From NCBI RefSeq assembly GCF_900102055.1, contig NZ_FNBA01000001.1, positions 372,001 through 436,000 of the forward strand: a stretch of 64,000 nt of DNA. The letters are read 5' to 3'. Positions 8,238 to 17,401 of this stretch are shown here, in pieces (the first letter of the stretch is position 1; every line of letters starts with the position of its first letter). Under the pieces are notes generated by a model. The model was not told the DNA's origin, searched no databases, and worked only from the letters and a program-made list of their open reading frames with translations. The translations under genes were made by a program, and so were the position numbers. Origin of the DNA: Ulvibacter litoralis. Its GTDB lineage: Bacteria > Bacteroidota > Bacteroidia > Flavobacteriales > Flavobacteriaceae.

Positions 8238-8852
8238 ATGAAAAAAGCAAGTATTTTAATGATTCTTGGCGCCCTGCTCTTAACAGGACTTTTTAAATTT
8301 CCGCTATGGAATATTATGCTAGGTGCTCCACAATACCCTGAACCCTTAGGAATGAATATCTATATTGATGGTATTCAAGGAATGAATGAGTTTGATATTC
8401 AGAACATTGATGGACTCAATCATTATATCGGAATGAAAACCATACCAAAAGCTGAAGACATGTGGGAATTTACCGTTTTTCCTATTGTTATTGGAAGTAT
8501 GGCAGCCTTAGGTGTTTTGATTGGCTTTTTAGGCTTTTTCGGAAAAGTAAGTTATCATTGGTTTTTAGGATGGCTCGTATTAATGACCATTTTAGGAGTC
8601 TTAGGAATGTACGATTTTAATGCTTGGATGATAGATTATGGGACCAACTTAAACCCAAATGCTATTATGAAATTACAAAATCCAGACGGCACACCTATGA
8701 GCTATAAACCACCTCTTTTAGGACATCAAAAATTATTAAATTTTGACGCATATTCATACCCGCGCTTGGGAGGATATCTTATGGGATTAGGAATGTTATT
8801 TACACTCATTGCCTTTTTAATAGGGAAAAAATCAAAAACAAAAGAATCATGA
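8238..8852 (+). CDS. Four-helix membrane protein of the nos cluster (NosB-like)
   Basis: 204 residues with four predicted membrane helices: about 4-27, 76-100, 105-130 and 178-197. Between helices 1 and 2, and 3 and 4, lie loops of about 50 residues rich in Tyr/Pro/Asn ('GAPQYPEPLGMNIY', 'YKPPLLGHQKLLNFDAYSYP'). It sits between nosZ and nosL and overlaps nosL by 4 bp (ATGA). Clade II nos clusters typically carry an uncharacterised membrane protein called NosB at this position; membership is inferred from location and topology only. It may help in electron supply or copper-site assembly. Confidence 0.75.
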   Translation: MKKASILMILGALLLTGLFKFPLWNIMLGAPQYPEPLGMNIYIDGIQGMNEFDIQNIDGLNHYIGMKTIPKAEDMWEFTVFPIVIGSMAALGVLIGFLGFFGKVSYHWFLGWLVLMTILGVLGMYDFNAWMIDYGTNLNPNAIMKLQNPDGTPMSYKPPLLGHQKLLNFDAYSYPRLGGYLMGLGMLFTLIAFLIGKKSKTKES

Positions 8853-9295
8853 AGAGTCTAATTAAAAACATCCTTGGCATCGTTGTATTTTCAACAGTGC
8901 TTGCCTGTACAACAGGAACAAAACCCATTGATTATGGAAACGAAGGGTGTCATTTTTGTAAAATGACTATTGTTGACAAAATTCATGGAGCCCAACTTAT
9001 TACTGACAAAGGAAAAGTATTCAAGTTTGATGCGACAGAGTGCTTGCTGAATTATAAAGCAGAAAATAAAGAATTAGGAGCAGTAAATGTTCATACAAAT
9101 TACTATGAAGCACCCACAGCTTTCATTGCAGCTGAAGAAGCAACCTTCTTAATCAGCGAAAAACTACCTAGTCCGATGGGAGCAAATCTAACTGCATTTC
9201 AATCTAAAGAAACTGCTGAGAAAATTCAATCAGAACTTGGCGGTAAATTATATAATTGGGAAGCGTTAAAAGCGCACTTAGCCTCTAAAGAATAA
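8849..9295 (+). CDS. nosL: NosL copper-chaperone lipoprotein
   Basis: 148 residues. Lipobox Cys20 ('VLACTTG'), then the NosL copper-binding motif C34-H-F-C37-K-M39. The downstream 'FKFDATECLLNY' and the C-terminal 'GGKLYNWEALKAHL' match the family. NosL delivers Cu(I) for CuZ assembly in NosZ, working with NosDFY at the outer face of the inner membrane. Start overlaps the previous stop, so it is translationally coupled to the NosB-like gene. Confidence 0.95.
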   Translation: MKSLIKNILGIVVFSTVLACTTGTKPIDYGNEGCHFCKMTIVDKIHGAQLITDKGKVFKFDATECLLNYKAENKELGAVNVHTNYYEAPTAFIAAEEATFLISEKLPSPMGANLTAFQSKETAEKIQSELGGKLYNWEALKAHLASKE

Positions 9296-9307
9296 GAGTT
9301 TTTACGT

Positions 9308-10558
9308 ATGCAAATTATGATGGACAAACTCCTAAAACTTCTTTATTGTACACTTATCCTTTTCAGCGTTCAAGGTGTTGCACAAACGGTTGAAGTTTGT
9401 AATACATGTGAAATAAACTCCCTCAAAGAAGCCATTCAAATGGCAGTAGCAGGCGATACAATTTTAATAAAAAAAGGAACCTACAAAGAGTATAATATTG
9501 TAGTAGATAAACCTTTGACTATTAAAGGAGAAAATTACCCTATAATAGATGGAGAAGACAAAGGAGAAATTATTCGTGTCACTTCAGATCATGTGACTAT
9601 TGACGGCTTGTTTATTATCAATGTCGGAACGAGTTACACCAGTGATCACGCTGCCATACGAGTTGTACGAAGTGAGCACTTTTTAATTCAGAATGTAGTT
9701 TTAGAACAACTGTTCTTCGGAATTTACATCGAAAAATCTTCAAACGGAATTATTTATCACAACAAGATTATTGGCGATGCCCAAGACGAATACAACTCCG
9801 GAAACGGCATCCAGTTATGGTATTCAAAGAATGTATTGGTAGAGCGTAATATTGTACAAAAAGTACGCGACGGTATTTATTTAGAATTTTCAGACAACAT
9901 CATTATTAATGAAAACACCAGCACAAACAACTTACGTTACGGGTTGCACTTTATGTTTTCTAACGATGATCTTTATACAAATAATTTATTCGAAAATAAC
10001 GGTGCTGGTGTTGCAGTCATGTTTTCGAAACGAATTAAAATGCATCACAACACTTTCAGAAAAAATTGGGGCTCTGCCGCATTCGGACTGCTTTTAAAAG
10101 AAATTAATGATGCTGAAATAAAAAACAATGTATTTGAAGAAAACACTGTTGGAATCAACATTGAAGGCTCTAACAGAATTGTGTATGCAAATAATGATTT
10201 TATAAGTAATGGATATGCTGTAAAAGTTTTGGGAGCTTGTTATGCCAATACTTTTGAAAAAAATAATTTTTTATATAACTCATTCGATCTCTCATACAAT
10301 AGCAAGATTAACGACAATGTTTTTAAAGACAATTACTGGAGTAGCTATACTGGATACGACCTAGATAGAAATGGCATTGGAGATGTTCCATACAGACCTG
10401 TAAAATTATTTTCGTATGTGGTGAACAAAACCCCAGAAACGATTATACTAATGCGAAGTCTATTCATCGACATTATCGATTTTTCAGAAAAAGTGTCCCC
10501 TGTTTTTACACCCGATAATTTGGTAGACATGACCCCACAAATAAAACGCTACGAATGA
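9308..10558 (+). CDS. nosD: NosD, periplasmic copper-site maturation protein
   Basis: 416 residues with a Sec signal peptide ending around 'QGVAQ'; starts at 9308 or the in-frame ATGs at 9317/9320 are all possible. The mature part is a right-handed parallel beta-helix of CASH/NosD type: repeated short strands such as 'NGIIYHNKIIG', 'KNVLVERNIVQKV' and 'AEIKNNVFEENTVGI'. The C-terminal part has 'NDNVFKDNYWSSYTGYDLDRNGIGD', split across the typical NosD motif. NosD is the periplasmic partner of the NosFY transporter in building CuZ. It overlaps nosF by 4 bp. Confidence 0.95.
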   Translation: MQIMMDKLLKLLYCTLILFSVQGVAQTVEVCNTCEINSLKEAIQMAVAGDTILIKKGTYKEYNIVVDKPLTIKGENYPIIDGEDKGEIIRVTSDHVTIDGLFIINVGTSYTSDHAAIRVVRSEHFLIQNVVLEQLFFGIYIEKSSNGIIYHNKIIGDAQDEYNSGNGIQLWYSKNVLVERNIVQKVRDGIYLEFSDNIIINENTSTNNLRYGLHFMFSNDDLYTNNLFENNGAGVAVMFSKRIKMHHNTFRKNWGSAAFGLLLKEINDAEIKNNVFEENTVGINIEGSNRIVYANNDFISNGYAVKVLGACYANTFEKNNFLYNSFDLSYNSKINDNVFKDNYWSSYTGYDLDRNGIGDVPYRPVKLFSYVVNKTPETIILMRSLFIDIIDFSEKVSPVFTPDNLVDMTPQIKRYE

Positions 10559-11262
10559 TTAATATTGAACAACTACACAAGCGATTTGGAAAAAACCAAG
10601 TACTTAAAGGAGTCGATTTAGAGATTACTAAAAAAGGGGTTTTTGCAATTTTAGGACCTAACGGTTCTGGAAAAACAACCTTGATAAAAACAATCTTAGG
10701 AATGGTTATTCCCGACAAAGGAAAACTACTCGTGGGAGGCATTCCTATCAATAAAAACTGGAAATACAGAGACCAGATAGACTACTTACCTCAAATAGCA
10801 AACTTTCCGGCAAACCTAACCGTACAGGAACTTATCGAGATGATAAAAGATTTGCGAAACCATCCTGGAGAGGATAAAAAATTAATCGCGCTTTTTAAAC
10901 TTGAACCCTTTCTATCTAAAAAATTAAGCAATCTTTCAGGAGGAACCAAACAAAAAGTAAACCTTGTCCTTACACTTATGTTCGACAGTCCTATTATTAT
11001 TCTAGACGAACCTACCTCAGGATTAGATCCTATTGCTTTATTACATCTGAAAGCACTCATAAAAGAAGAGAAAGCAAAAGGTAAAATTATTTTAATTACC
11101 TCTCACATTATGAGTTTTGTAGAAGAAATGGCAGATGAGATTGTCTTTTTACTAGAAGGGAAAGTGTATTTTAAAGGAAGTATTGAAGCACTTAAAACGC
11201 AAACCCAAGAGTCTAATTTTGAACACGCTATTGCAAACCTTTTAACCTTCGACCATGCTTAA
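10555..11262 (+). CDS. nosF: NosF, ABC transporter ATPase
   Basis: 235 residues, a single ABC ATPase domain. Walker A 'GPNGSGKTT' lies near residue 35-43, the signature is 'LSGGTKQK' near 128, Walker B 'IIILDEPTSGLDP' near 148 and the H-loop His is in 'LITSHIMSF'. It energises NosY in the NosDFY complex that matures NosZ. The start overlaps the end of nosD and its end overlaps the start of nosY by 8 bp, a tight coupled cassette. Confidence 0.96.
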   Translation: MINIEQLHKRFGKNQVLKGVDLEITKKGVFAILGPNGSGKTTLIKTILGMVIPDKGKLLVGGIPINKNWKYRDQIDYLPQIANFPANLTVQELIEMIKDLRNHPGEDKKLIALFKLEPFLSKKLSNLSGGTKQKVNLVLTLMFDSPIIILDEPTSGLDPIALLHLKALIKEEKAKGKIILITSHIMSFVEEMADEIVFLLEGKVYFKGSIEALKTQTQESNFEHAIANLLTFDHA

Positions 11263-12037
11263 AATACTAAAATACAGCTTTTTTGACCTCATCCGAAGTA
11301 GATGGTCGTATGTGTATCTACTCTTCTATTTGTTACTAGGATGTGTACTACTGTTTTTAAACAACGATTTATCAAAAGCGATTATCACGTTAATGAATGT
11401 AATAATCATTTTAGTGCCGTTAATTGGAACAATTTTTGGCGTGATGTATTATTATAATTCCAAAGAATTTACGGAACTGCTATTAGCGCAACCCATTAAG
11501 CGTTCTTCTATATTTATAGGACAGTATTTGGGTGTTGCCTTGTCGCTTTCCATGAGTCTAGTAATAGGATTAGGAATTCCATTTGCACTTTACGGACTGT
11601 TTCAATCCAATGAAATTTGGGACTTTGTGTTACTGTTAGTTACGGGAACGTTCCTTACGCTCATATTTACAGCACTGGCTTTTAATATTGCTTTATACAA
11701 TGAAAATAAAATAAAAGGATTCAGTTATTCAATCCTTCTTTGGTTGTTCATGGCTGTAATTTATGACGGGCTATTTTTAATGTCTCTTATTGCTTTTCAA
11801 TCGTATCCTTTAGACTCTTTTTCAATAGGAGCTACCATGTTTAACCCCATCGATCTGTCTCGTATTTTAATTTTACTAAAACTAGATATTTCAGCGTTAT
11901 TAGGTTATACGGGTGCTGTTTTTCAAAAATTCTTCGGAACAGGTTTTGGATTGTTTATATCTATTGGAGCACTATCCCTTTGGGTCATTTTACCTGTGTA
12001 CAACATTTACCGAAAATGCAGAAAAAAAGATTTTTAA
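11255..12037 (+). CDS. nosY: NosY, ABC-2 type permease
   Basis: 260 residues with about six membrane helices (roughly 18-36, 45-65, 95-120, 125-150, 160-185 and 230-250) and the ABC-2 signature near the cytoplasmic start 'LKYSFFDLIRSRW'. It is the membrane half of the NosFY transporter. Last gene of the nos unit; no nosX or nosR follows. Only 74 bp separates it from ccoI, and that gap holds a separate Fnr-type promoter. Confidence 0.94.
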   Translation: MLKILKYSFFDLIRSRWSYVYLLFYLLLGCVLLFLNNDLSKAIITLMNVIIILVPLIGTIFGVMYYYNSKEFTELLLAQPIKRSSIFIGQYLGVALSLSMSLVIGLGIPFALYGLFQSNEIWDFVLLLVTGTFLTLIFTALAFNIALYNENKIKGFSYSILLWLFMAVIYDGLFLMSLIAFQSYPLDSFSIGATMFNPIDLSRILILLKLDISALLGYTGAVFQKFFGTGFGLFISIGALSLWVILPVYNIYRKCRKKDF

Positions 12038-12038
12038 A

Positions 12039-12082
12039 CTGATAGATATCATATTTTTAGACTGCTTCAATATGGACCTTTG
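12039..12082 (+). promoter_or_regulatory. ccoI promoter with Crp/Fnr-type site
   Basis: CTGAT-AGAT-ATCAT (12039-12052) followed after 22 nt by GACCTTTG (12075-12082), one base off TAnnTTTG. The palindrome and its 3' flank (ATCATATTTT) are almost identical to the site in front of ccoS. Confidence 0.65.
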
Positions 12083-12111
12083 CCATAGGTATAATGAGCA
12101 AATTTTAAAAT

Positions 12112-14514
12112 ATGACTTCTTGTTTCCACTGCGGGGATCCCTGCGACGAAGAGTTAATTGTACACCATGACAAAAATTTCTGTTGTTATGGATGCAAGAC
12201 TGTATTCGATATTTTAAACGATAACGACCTTAACTACTATTACGATTTAGAAAAAACACCTGGGAATTCACCAAAAATTTCAGAAACGAAATTTGAGTTT
12301 TTAGACAATCCCAACATCGTTGGAAAACTTTTGGAATTTGATGAAGGAAACACACAGATTGTTTCTTTTTTAATTCCTTCAATTCATTGCAGTTCGTGTA
12401 TTTGGGTGTTAGAAAACTTAAACAAACTACAACCAGCAGTAAGTAATTCGCAAGTAAATTTTCCTGAAAAAACAGTCCGCATTACCTTTAATTCTGAAAC
12501 ATTAACAGTCAAGCAGTTGGTGTTATTGTTAGCTCAGATTGGTTATGAACCTTACATTTCATTAGAAGATGCAAAACCAAAAGAAAGGAGCCACAACAAA
12601 AAGTTAATTTTCAAATTAGGCGTCGCAGGTTTTGCTTTTGGAAATGTAATGTTTCTTTCATTTCCTGAATATTTTCAAGAAACCGAATTCTGGCTTGATT
12701 CATTCAAGCATCTCTTCCGTTGGTTGATGTTTTCCTTCTCACTCCCCGTTGTTTTTTATTCGGGACAGGATTATTTTATTTCAGCCTATAAAGGATTACG
12801 CTCTAAAATATTAAATATCGATGTACCTATTGCGTTAGGAATCTCGGTTTTATTCATTCGAAGTACTATAGACATTGTTTTCGATTTAGGCTCTGGCTTT
12901 TTCGACAGTCTTACAGGATTGGTGTTTTTCTTATTATTAGGAAAGTTCTTTCAGCAAAAAACATACGCTTATCTTTCTTTTGAACGGGATTACAAATCTT
13001 ACTTCCCAATGGCAGTAACACAATTGCTTAAAAAAGAAGATGGCACTTATTCTGAAATACAATCTGAAGTACACCACATAAAAAAAGGAGACCGATTGTT
13101 AATTCGGAACAACGAATTGATATCGGTGGATGCCGTTTTATTAAAAGGAGAGGCACTCATCGATTACAGCTTTGTAACAGGAGAAGCAAATCCCGTTTCA
13201 AAAGCTAGCGGAGATACCTTGTATGCGGGTGGAAAACAACAAGGAGGTGTGTTAGAAATTGAAGTCCTAAAACCTGTTTCTCAAAGTTATTTAACGCAGT
13301 TATGGAGTAATGACATTTTCAGTAAAAACAACAAAAGTCCTTTTCAATCAATAACAGATCGTATTAGCAAACGTTTTACTGTTGGAGTATTAAGCATCGC
13401 TTTTCTGGCTACATTGGTCTGGCTTATTTACGATGCTTCGCATGCTTTTAATGTGTTTACAGCGGTTCTTATTGTTGCGTGTCCTTGCGCTATTGCACTT
13501 GCAGCTCCTTTCACATTAGGAAATATATTGCGTCTTTTCGGAAAAAAGAAATGCTATTTAAAAGAAGCTTCCGTTATTGAACAAATGGCAAAAATAGACA
13601 CCTTGGTTTTTGATAAAACGGGTACGTTAACTGCGGCTGCTAAAAATATAATTCGTTACGAAGGCGTAGATCTTTCCGAAGAAGAAGAAGAATTATTAGC
13701 CACTTCACTTCGAACTTCCAACCATCCATTAAGCAGGGCTTTGTATAAGGAACTTCAGAAAAACAACATCTGTACATTAGACGAGTACGAAGAGATATTA
13801 GGGAAAGGAATTACCGCAAGAATCGCAAAAAGTGAAATAAAAATAGGGTCGCATCAATTTGTCACCAATGAATCTGACATTGTTGTTTCGGAAACCAACC
13901 CGAATCGAACAGGGGTTCATATAAGTACAAACAACACTTATAAAGGGTGTTATATTTTTCAAAATCAGTATCGTGAAGGTATTGCTGAAACCATGCAAAC
14001 ACTCGCAAATAAATACGAACTTATTGTACTTTCTGGCGATAATGAAGGCGAACGGGAATATCTTTCAGAATTACTTCCGAAGGGAACGAAGCTATACTTT
14101 AACCAGAAGCCTGAAGACAAACTTCAATTCATTGATAACTTACAAAGAAAAGGGAAATCGGTCCTCATGATGGGTGATGGACTTAACGATGCAGGCGCCT
14201 TAAAACAAAGTAATGTCGGGATAGCCCTTTCTGAAAACACCAATGTATTTACGCCCGCCTGTGATGGAATTTTAGATGCCAGGGTATTTAACGATATCCC
14301 AAACTTTTTAAGTGCTTCCAAGCGTGGAATTCAAATTATACAATGGAGCTTTTTATTTTCTCTGTTTTACAATATTATCGGACTCTCATTTGCGGTTACA
14401 GGACATTTAAAACCTGTGATAGCGGCCATTTTAATGCCTTTGAGTTCTATTAGCATTGTGATATTCACGACGCTACTTGTTCGTTTTTACGTAGGCACTC
14501 TTTTAAAACGGTAA
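12112..14514 (+). CDS. ccoI: Copper-translocating P1B-type ATPase for cbb3 oxidase assembly
   Basis: 800 residues (FixI/CcoI type). N-terminal Cys-rich zinc-ribbon-like segment 'CFHCGDPC...CCYGC', then a heavy-metal-associated domain with 'HCSSCIW' near residue 97. The P-type core has eight membrane helices with the copper site CPC near residue 457 ('VACPCAIALAAP'), the phosphorylation motif 'DKTGTLT' near 500, the HP motif in 'SNHPLSRAL' and the hinge 'GDGLNDAGALK'. It exports Cu(I) into the periplasm for the CuB site of the cbb3 oxidase and possibly for NosZ. Its location at the head of the cco genes supports the CcoI subtype. Confidence 0.95.
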   Translation: MTSCFHCGDPCDEELIVHHDKNFCCYGCKTVFDILNDNDLNYYYDLEKTPGNSPKISETKFEFLDNPNIVGKLLEFDEGNTQIVSFLIPSIHCSSCIWVLENLNKLQPAVSNSQVNFPEKTVRITFNSETLTVKQLVLLLAQIGYEPYISLEDAKPKERSHNKKLIFKLGVAGFAFGNVMFLSFPEYFQETEFWLDSFKHLFRWLMFSFSLPVVFYSGQDYFISAYKGLRSKILNIDVPIALGISVLFIRSTIDIVFDLGSGFFDSLTGLVFFLLLGKFFQQKTYAYLSFERDYKSYFPMAVTQLLKKEDGTYSEIQSEVHHIKKGDRLLIRNNELISVDAVLLKGEALIDYSFVTGEANPVSKASGDTLYAGGKQQGGVLEIEVLKPVSQSYLTQLWSNDIFSKNNKSPFQSITDRISKRFTVGVLSIAFLATLVWLIYDASHAFNVFTAVLIVACPCAIALAAPFTLGNILRLFGKKKCYLKEASVIEQMAKIDTLVFDKTGTLTAAAKNIIRYEGVDLSEEEEELLATSLRTSNHPLSRALYKELQKNNICTLDEYEEILGKGITARIAKSEIKIGSHQFVTNESDIVVSETNPNRTGVHISTNNTYKGCYIFQNQYREGIAETMQTLANKYELIVLSGDNEGEREYLSELLPKGTKLYFNQKPEDKLQFIDNLQRKGKSVLMMGDGLNDAGALKQSNVGIALSENTNVFTPACDGILDARVFNDIPNFLSASKRGIQIIQWSFLFSLFYNIIGLSFAVTGHLKPVIAAILMPLSSISIVIFTTLLVRFYVGTLLKR

Positions 14515-14675
14515 AAACTATTATTTTAAAACTTGGTCTGAAACCGAAAATCTTTCCGAAGAAAATAAAAACAATACATATTAATGAATGCTTCAATTAA
14601 AGCCACATCGTTTTGTAGTTGCTAGCAACAGTGCCCTTCATTACGTTTTTTTTCTAAAATAGTTTCTTCCCAAAG

Positions 14676-14719
14676 CTGACATATATCATATTTTAAGAAG
14701 GGCTCCATTTCTATTTTTA
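14676..14719 (+). promoter_or_regulatory. ccoS promoter with Crp/Fnr-type site
   Basis: CTGAC-ATAT-ATCAT (14676-14689), 22 nt spacer, then TATTTTTA (14712-14719), one base off TAnnTTTG. This probably drives ccoS-ccoNOQP and perhaps ccoG. The rest of the 224-bp gap after ccoI holds no gene; it does contain a 12-bp perfect palindrome GTTGCTAGCAAC. Confidence 0.65.
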
Positions 14720-14738
14720 CACCATAATTCAGGTAGGT

Positions 14739-14945
14739 ATGAGTATTATTTATATGCTTTTGGCAATCAGTGTCTTTGTGGCGCTCATCTTTTTTGCAGC
14801 ATTTATTTTTTCTGTAAAAAATGGGCAATATGACGATACCTATACACCATCTGTACGTATGCTCTTTGATGACGAAATTGTTAAAGAGGACGCTACCAAA
14901 CTGAATGAAACAACAGAAAAACCAACCGTACCAAAGAAAGGTTAG
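14739..14945 (+). CDS. ccoS: cbb3 oxidase assembly protein CcoS
   Basis: 68 residues: one N-terminal membrane helix (about 3-25) followed by 'SVKNGQYDD' and a short acidic tail. The 'GQYDD' box after the helix is the family's hallmark. CcoS is needed for insertion of heme and copper into CcoN. It stands 49 bp before ccoNO and is probably the first gene of that transcript. Confidence 0.94.
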   Translation: MSIIYMLLAISVFVALIFFAAFIFSVKNGQYDDTYTPSVRMLFDDEIVKEDATKLNETTEKPTVPKKG

Positions 14946-14994
14946 TATTAATTTAAAAATTTGGTAAAAAATTAAACGATCAACTTAAGTAACT

Positions 14995-17199
14995 ATGGAA
15001 CTACAAAAGTTTTACTACGATAACAAAATCGTAAGCAAATTCATCATCGCGACACTATTCTGGGGCGTCGTGGGGATGAGTGTCGGCTTATTATTAGCCT
15101 TTATGTTTTTATTCCCTAACCTTACAGATGGTATACCATGGCTTAGTTTTGGTCGTCTTAGACCATTACACACCAATGCTGTAATTTTCGCCTTTGTTGG
15201 AAATGCAATATTTGCTGGGGTGTATTATTCTACACAACGTTTGCTTAAAGCGCGTATGTGGAAAGATTGGATGAGTAATCTAAACTTTTGGGGTTGGCAG
15301 GCTATTATTGTAGGTGCAGCGATTACGCTTCCATTAGGATACACTACAACGAAAGAGTATGCCGAACTTGAATGGCCTTTTGATATTGCTATTGCATTAA
15401 TCTGGGTTGTTTTTGGAGCAAACCTTATTGGTACAATGATTAAAAGAAGACAACGTCATTTATATGTAGCCATTTGGTTTTACTTAGCAACATTTGTAAC
15501 AGTGGCTGTTTTACACATTGTAAACAGTATGGAACTACCTATAGGACCATTAAAAAGTTACTCAATGTACGCTGGAGTGCAAGATGCACTGGTACAATGG
15601 TGGTATGGTCATAATGCCGTTGCCTTTTTCTTAACGACACCGTTTTTAGGATTAATGTATTACTTTGTTCCTAAGGCAGCGAACAGACCTGTATATTCGT
15701 ATAGACTTTCTATTGTTCACTTCTGGTCATTAATCTTTATTTACATCTGGGCAGGACCGCATCACTTATTATATTCTGCACTTCCAGAATGGGCACAAAA
15801 TTTAGGAGTTGCCTTCTCTATTATGCTAATCGCACCTTCTTGGGGAGGGATGATTAATGGTTTATTAACCTTACGTGGAGCTTGGGATAAAGTACGTACA
15901 GATCCTGTTTTAAAATTCATGGTGGTCGCTATTACTGGATACGGTATGGCAACTTTTGAAGGACCGATGCTATCACTTAAAAATGTAAATGCAATTGCGC
16001 ATTTTAGTGATTGGATTATTGCACACGTGCACGTAGGTGCCCTTGCTTGGAATGGTTTCTTAACTTTTGGTATGATCTACTGGATGGTTCCTAAGTTATT
16101 CAAGACCAAATTATGGTCCACAAAACTTGCCAACTTTCACTTTTGGATTGGAACATTAGGAGTTATACTTTATGCATTACCTATGTATGTTGCTGGATTT
16201 GTTCAAGCGTCTATGTGGAAACAATTTAATCCAGATGGAACATTAACGTATGGTAACTTCTTAGAAACTGTATCTGAGATTATGCCAATGTACTGGATGC
16301 GTGCTATTGGTGGAACACTATACATTACAGGTGCTTTAATTGGTATTTATAATATTATTAAAACAGCTAGAGCAGGAAGTAAAGTAACTGACGAACTTGC
16401 AGAAGCTGCAGCACTTCAGAATGTAACAAAAAAGAGAACTGCAAAAGAAGGATATCATACTTGGTTGGAAAGACGTCCTGTTAAATTAACCATTTTTGCT
16501 ACCATAGCTATTTTAATTGGAGGAATGGTTCAAATTGTTCCATCATTAATGGTTGATGATTATGTTCCTGTAATTTCAAGCGTGAAACCATACAGTCCTT
16601 TAGAACTAGAAGGTCGTGATCTATACATTCGTGAAGGTTGTGTTTCTTGTCACTCACAAATGATACGTCCTTTCAGAAGTGAAGTAGAGCGTTATGGTGA
16701 GTATTCTAAAGCCGGAGAGTATGTTTACGATCATCCATTTTTATGGGGAAGTAAACGTACCGGACCAGATCTTCATCGCATAGGCGGAAAATACAGCGAT
16801 AACTGGCATTTAAATCACATGTACGATCCGCAAAGTACCTCATCAGGTTCTATCATGCCTTCATACAAATGGCTTATCAATAGCGAATTAGACAAAAGCA
16901 AAACGGAAGCAAAAATGAATGCGATGGTAACATTAGGCGTTCCTTATACCGAAGCTGAAATTGCCAATGCTCAAGAAGCAATGGTTGTTCAAGGAACACA
17001 GATTGAAAAAAATCTGTACAGCGATCCAGATTTTGCCAAAACGTATGAAGCAGATAAAAAATATGCTCAAGAAAACGGAGAAGAGTTTGTAGAAATGCGA
17101 GATCGTGAAATCGTAGCCCTCATAGCTTACTTACAACGATTAGGTACAGACATTAAAGTGAAAGACGCAGAAACTTCTGCAATTAACGAAAACAATTAA
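14995..17199 (+). CDS. ccoNO: cbb3 cytochrome c oxidase, fused subunits I and II
   Basis: 734 residues. The first about 470 residues are CcoN, with twelve or so membrane helices and heme/CuB histidines in 'HTNAVIF', 'WYGHNAVAF', 'GPHHLLYS' and 'AHVHVGALAWNGF'. After a linker ('TWLERRPVKL') one membrane helix leads into CcoO, a periplasmic cytochrome c domain with C549-V-S-C552-H553 and the CcoO signature 'RTGPDLHRIGGKY'. Fusion of the two subunits is the usual arrangement in Bacteroidota. This is the catalytic core of the high-affinity terminal oxidase that reduces O2 to water and pumps protons under microaerobic conditions. Confidence 0.97.
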   Translation: MELQKFYYDNKIVSKFIIATLFWGVVGMSVGLLLAFMFLFPNLTDGIPWLSFGRLRPLHTNAVIFAFVGNAIFAGVYYSTQRLLKARMWKDWMSNLNFWGWQAIIVGAAITLPLGYTTTKEYAELEWPFDIAIALIWVVFGANLIGTMIKRRQRHLYVAIWFYLATFVTVAVLHIVNSMELPIGPLKSYSMYAGVQDALVQWWYGHNAVAFFLTTPFLGLMYYFVPKAANRPVYSYRLSIVHFWSLIFIYIWAGPHHLLYSALPEWAQNLGVAFSIMLIAPSWGGMINGLLTLRGAWDKVRTDPVLKFMVVAITGYGMATFEGPMLSLKNVNAIAHFSDWIIAHVHVGALAWNGFLTFGMIYWMVPKLFKTKLWSTKLANFHFWIGTLGVILYALPMYVAGFVQASMWKQFNPDGTLTYGNFLETVSEIMPMYWMRAIGGTLYITGALIGIYNIIKTARAGSKVTDELAEAAALQNVTKKRTAKEGYHTWLERRPVKLTIFATIAILIGGMVQIVPSLMVDDYVPVISSVKPYSPLELEGRDLYIREGCVSCHSQMIRPFRSEVERYGEYSKAGEYVYDHPFLWGSKRTGPDLHRIGGKYSDNWHLNHMYDPQSTSSGSIMPSYKWLINSELDKSKTEAKMNAMVTLGVPYTEAEIANAQEAMVVQGTQIEKNLYSDPDFAKTYEADKKYAQENGEEFVEMRDREIVALIAYLQRLGTDIKVKDAETSAINENN

Positions 17200-17203
17200 G
17201 GTC

Positions 17204-17401
17204 ATGTTGAAATTTATAAAAGGAAACTTAGAAAATATAGATGGAGTTGAGGTATATCCTATGATCTCTCTTATGATATTCTTCATCTTCTTTTTAGTGT
17301 TGTTCTTTTGGGTGTTCACAGCTAAAAAAACACATATAGCAGAGGTAAGCAATATCCCATTAGAAGATGATACAGTAACTGAAAACAACACCCAACTATG
17401 A
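17204..17401 (+). CDS. ccoQ: CcoQ-like small subunit
   Basis: 65 residues: a soluble N-terminus, one membrane helix (about 20-43, Phe/Leu-rich) and an acidic tail. Position between ccoNO and ccoP and the topology identify it as the CcoQ/FixQ-type subunit, although sequence conservation in this family is low. Its end overlaps the ccoP start by 4 bp (ATGA). Confidence 0.82.
   Translation: MLKFIKGNLENIDGVEVYPMISLMIFFIFFLVLFFWVFTAKKTHIAEVSNIPLEDDTVTENNTQL

Noticed and set aside
12112-14514. ccoI as a stand-alone copper-resistance ATPase (copA)
   Set aside because: The Cys-rich N-terminus, position before ccoS-ccoNO and the shared promoter motif fit the CcoI/FixI type better.
14616-14629. Palindrome GTTGCTAGCAAC as a regulatory site
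   Set aside because: It is isolated, lies upstream of the Fnr-type promoter and is not repeated elsewhere in the window.
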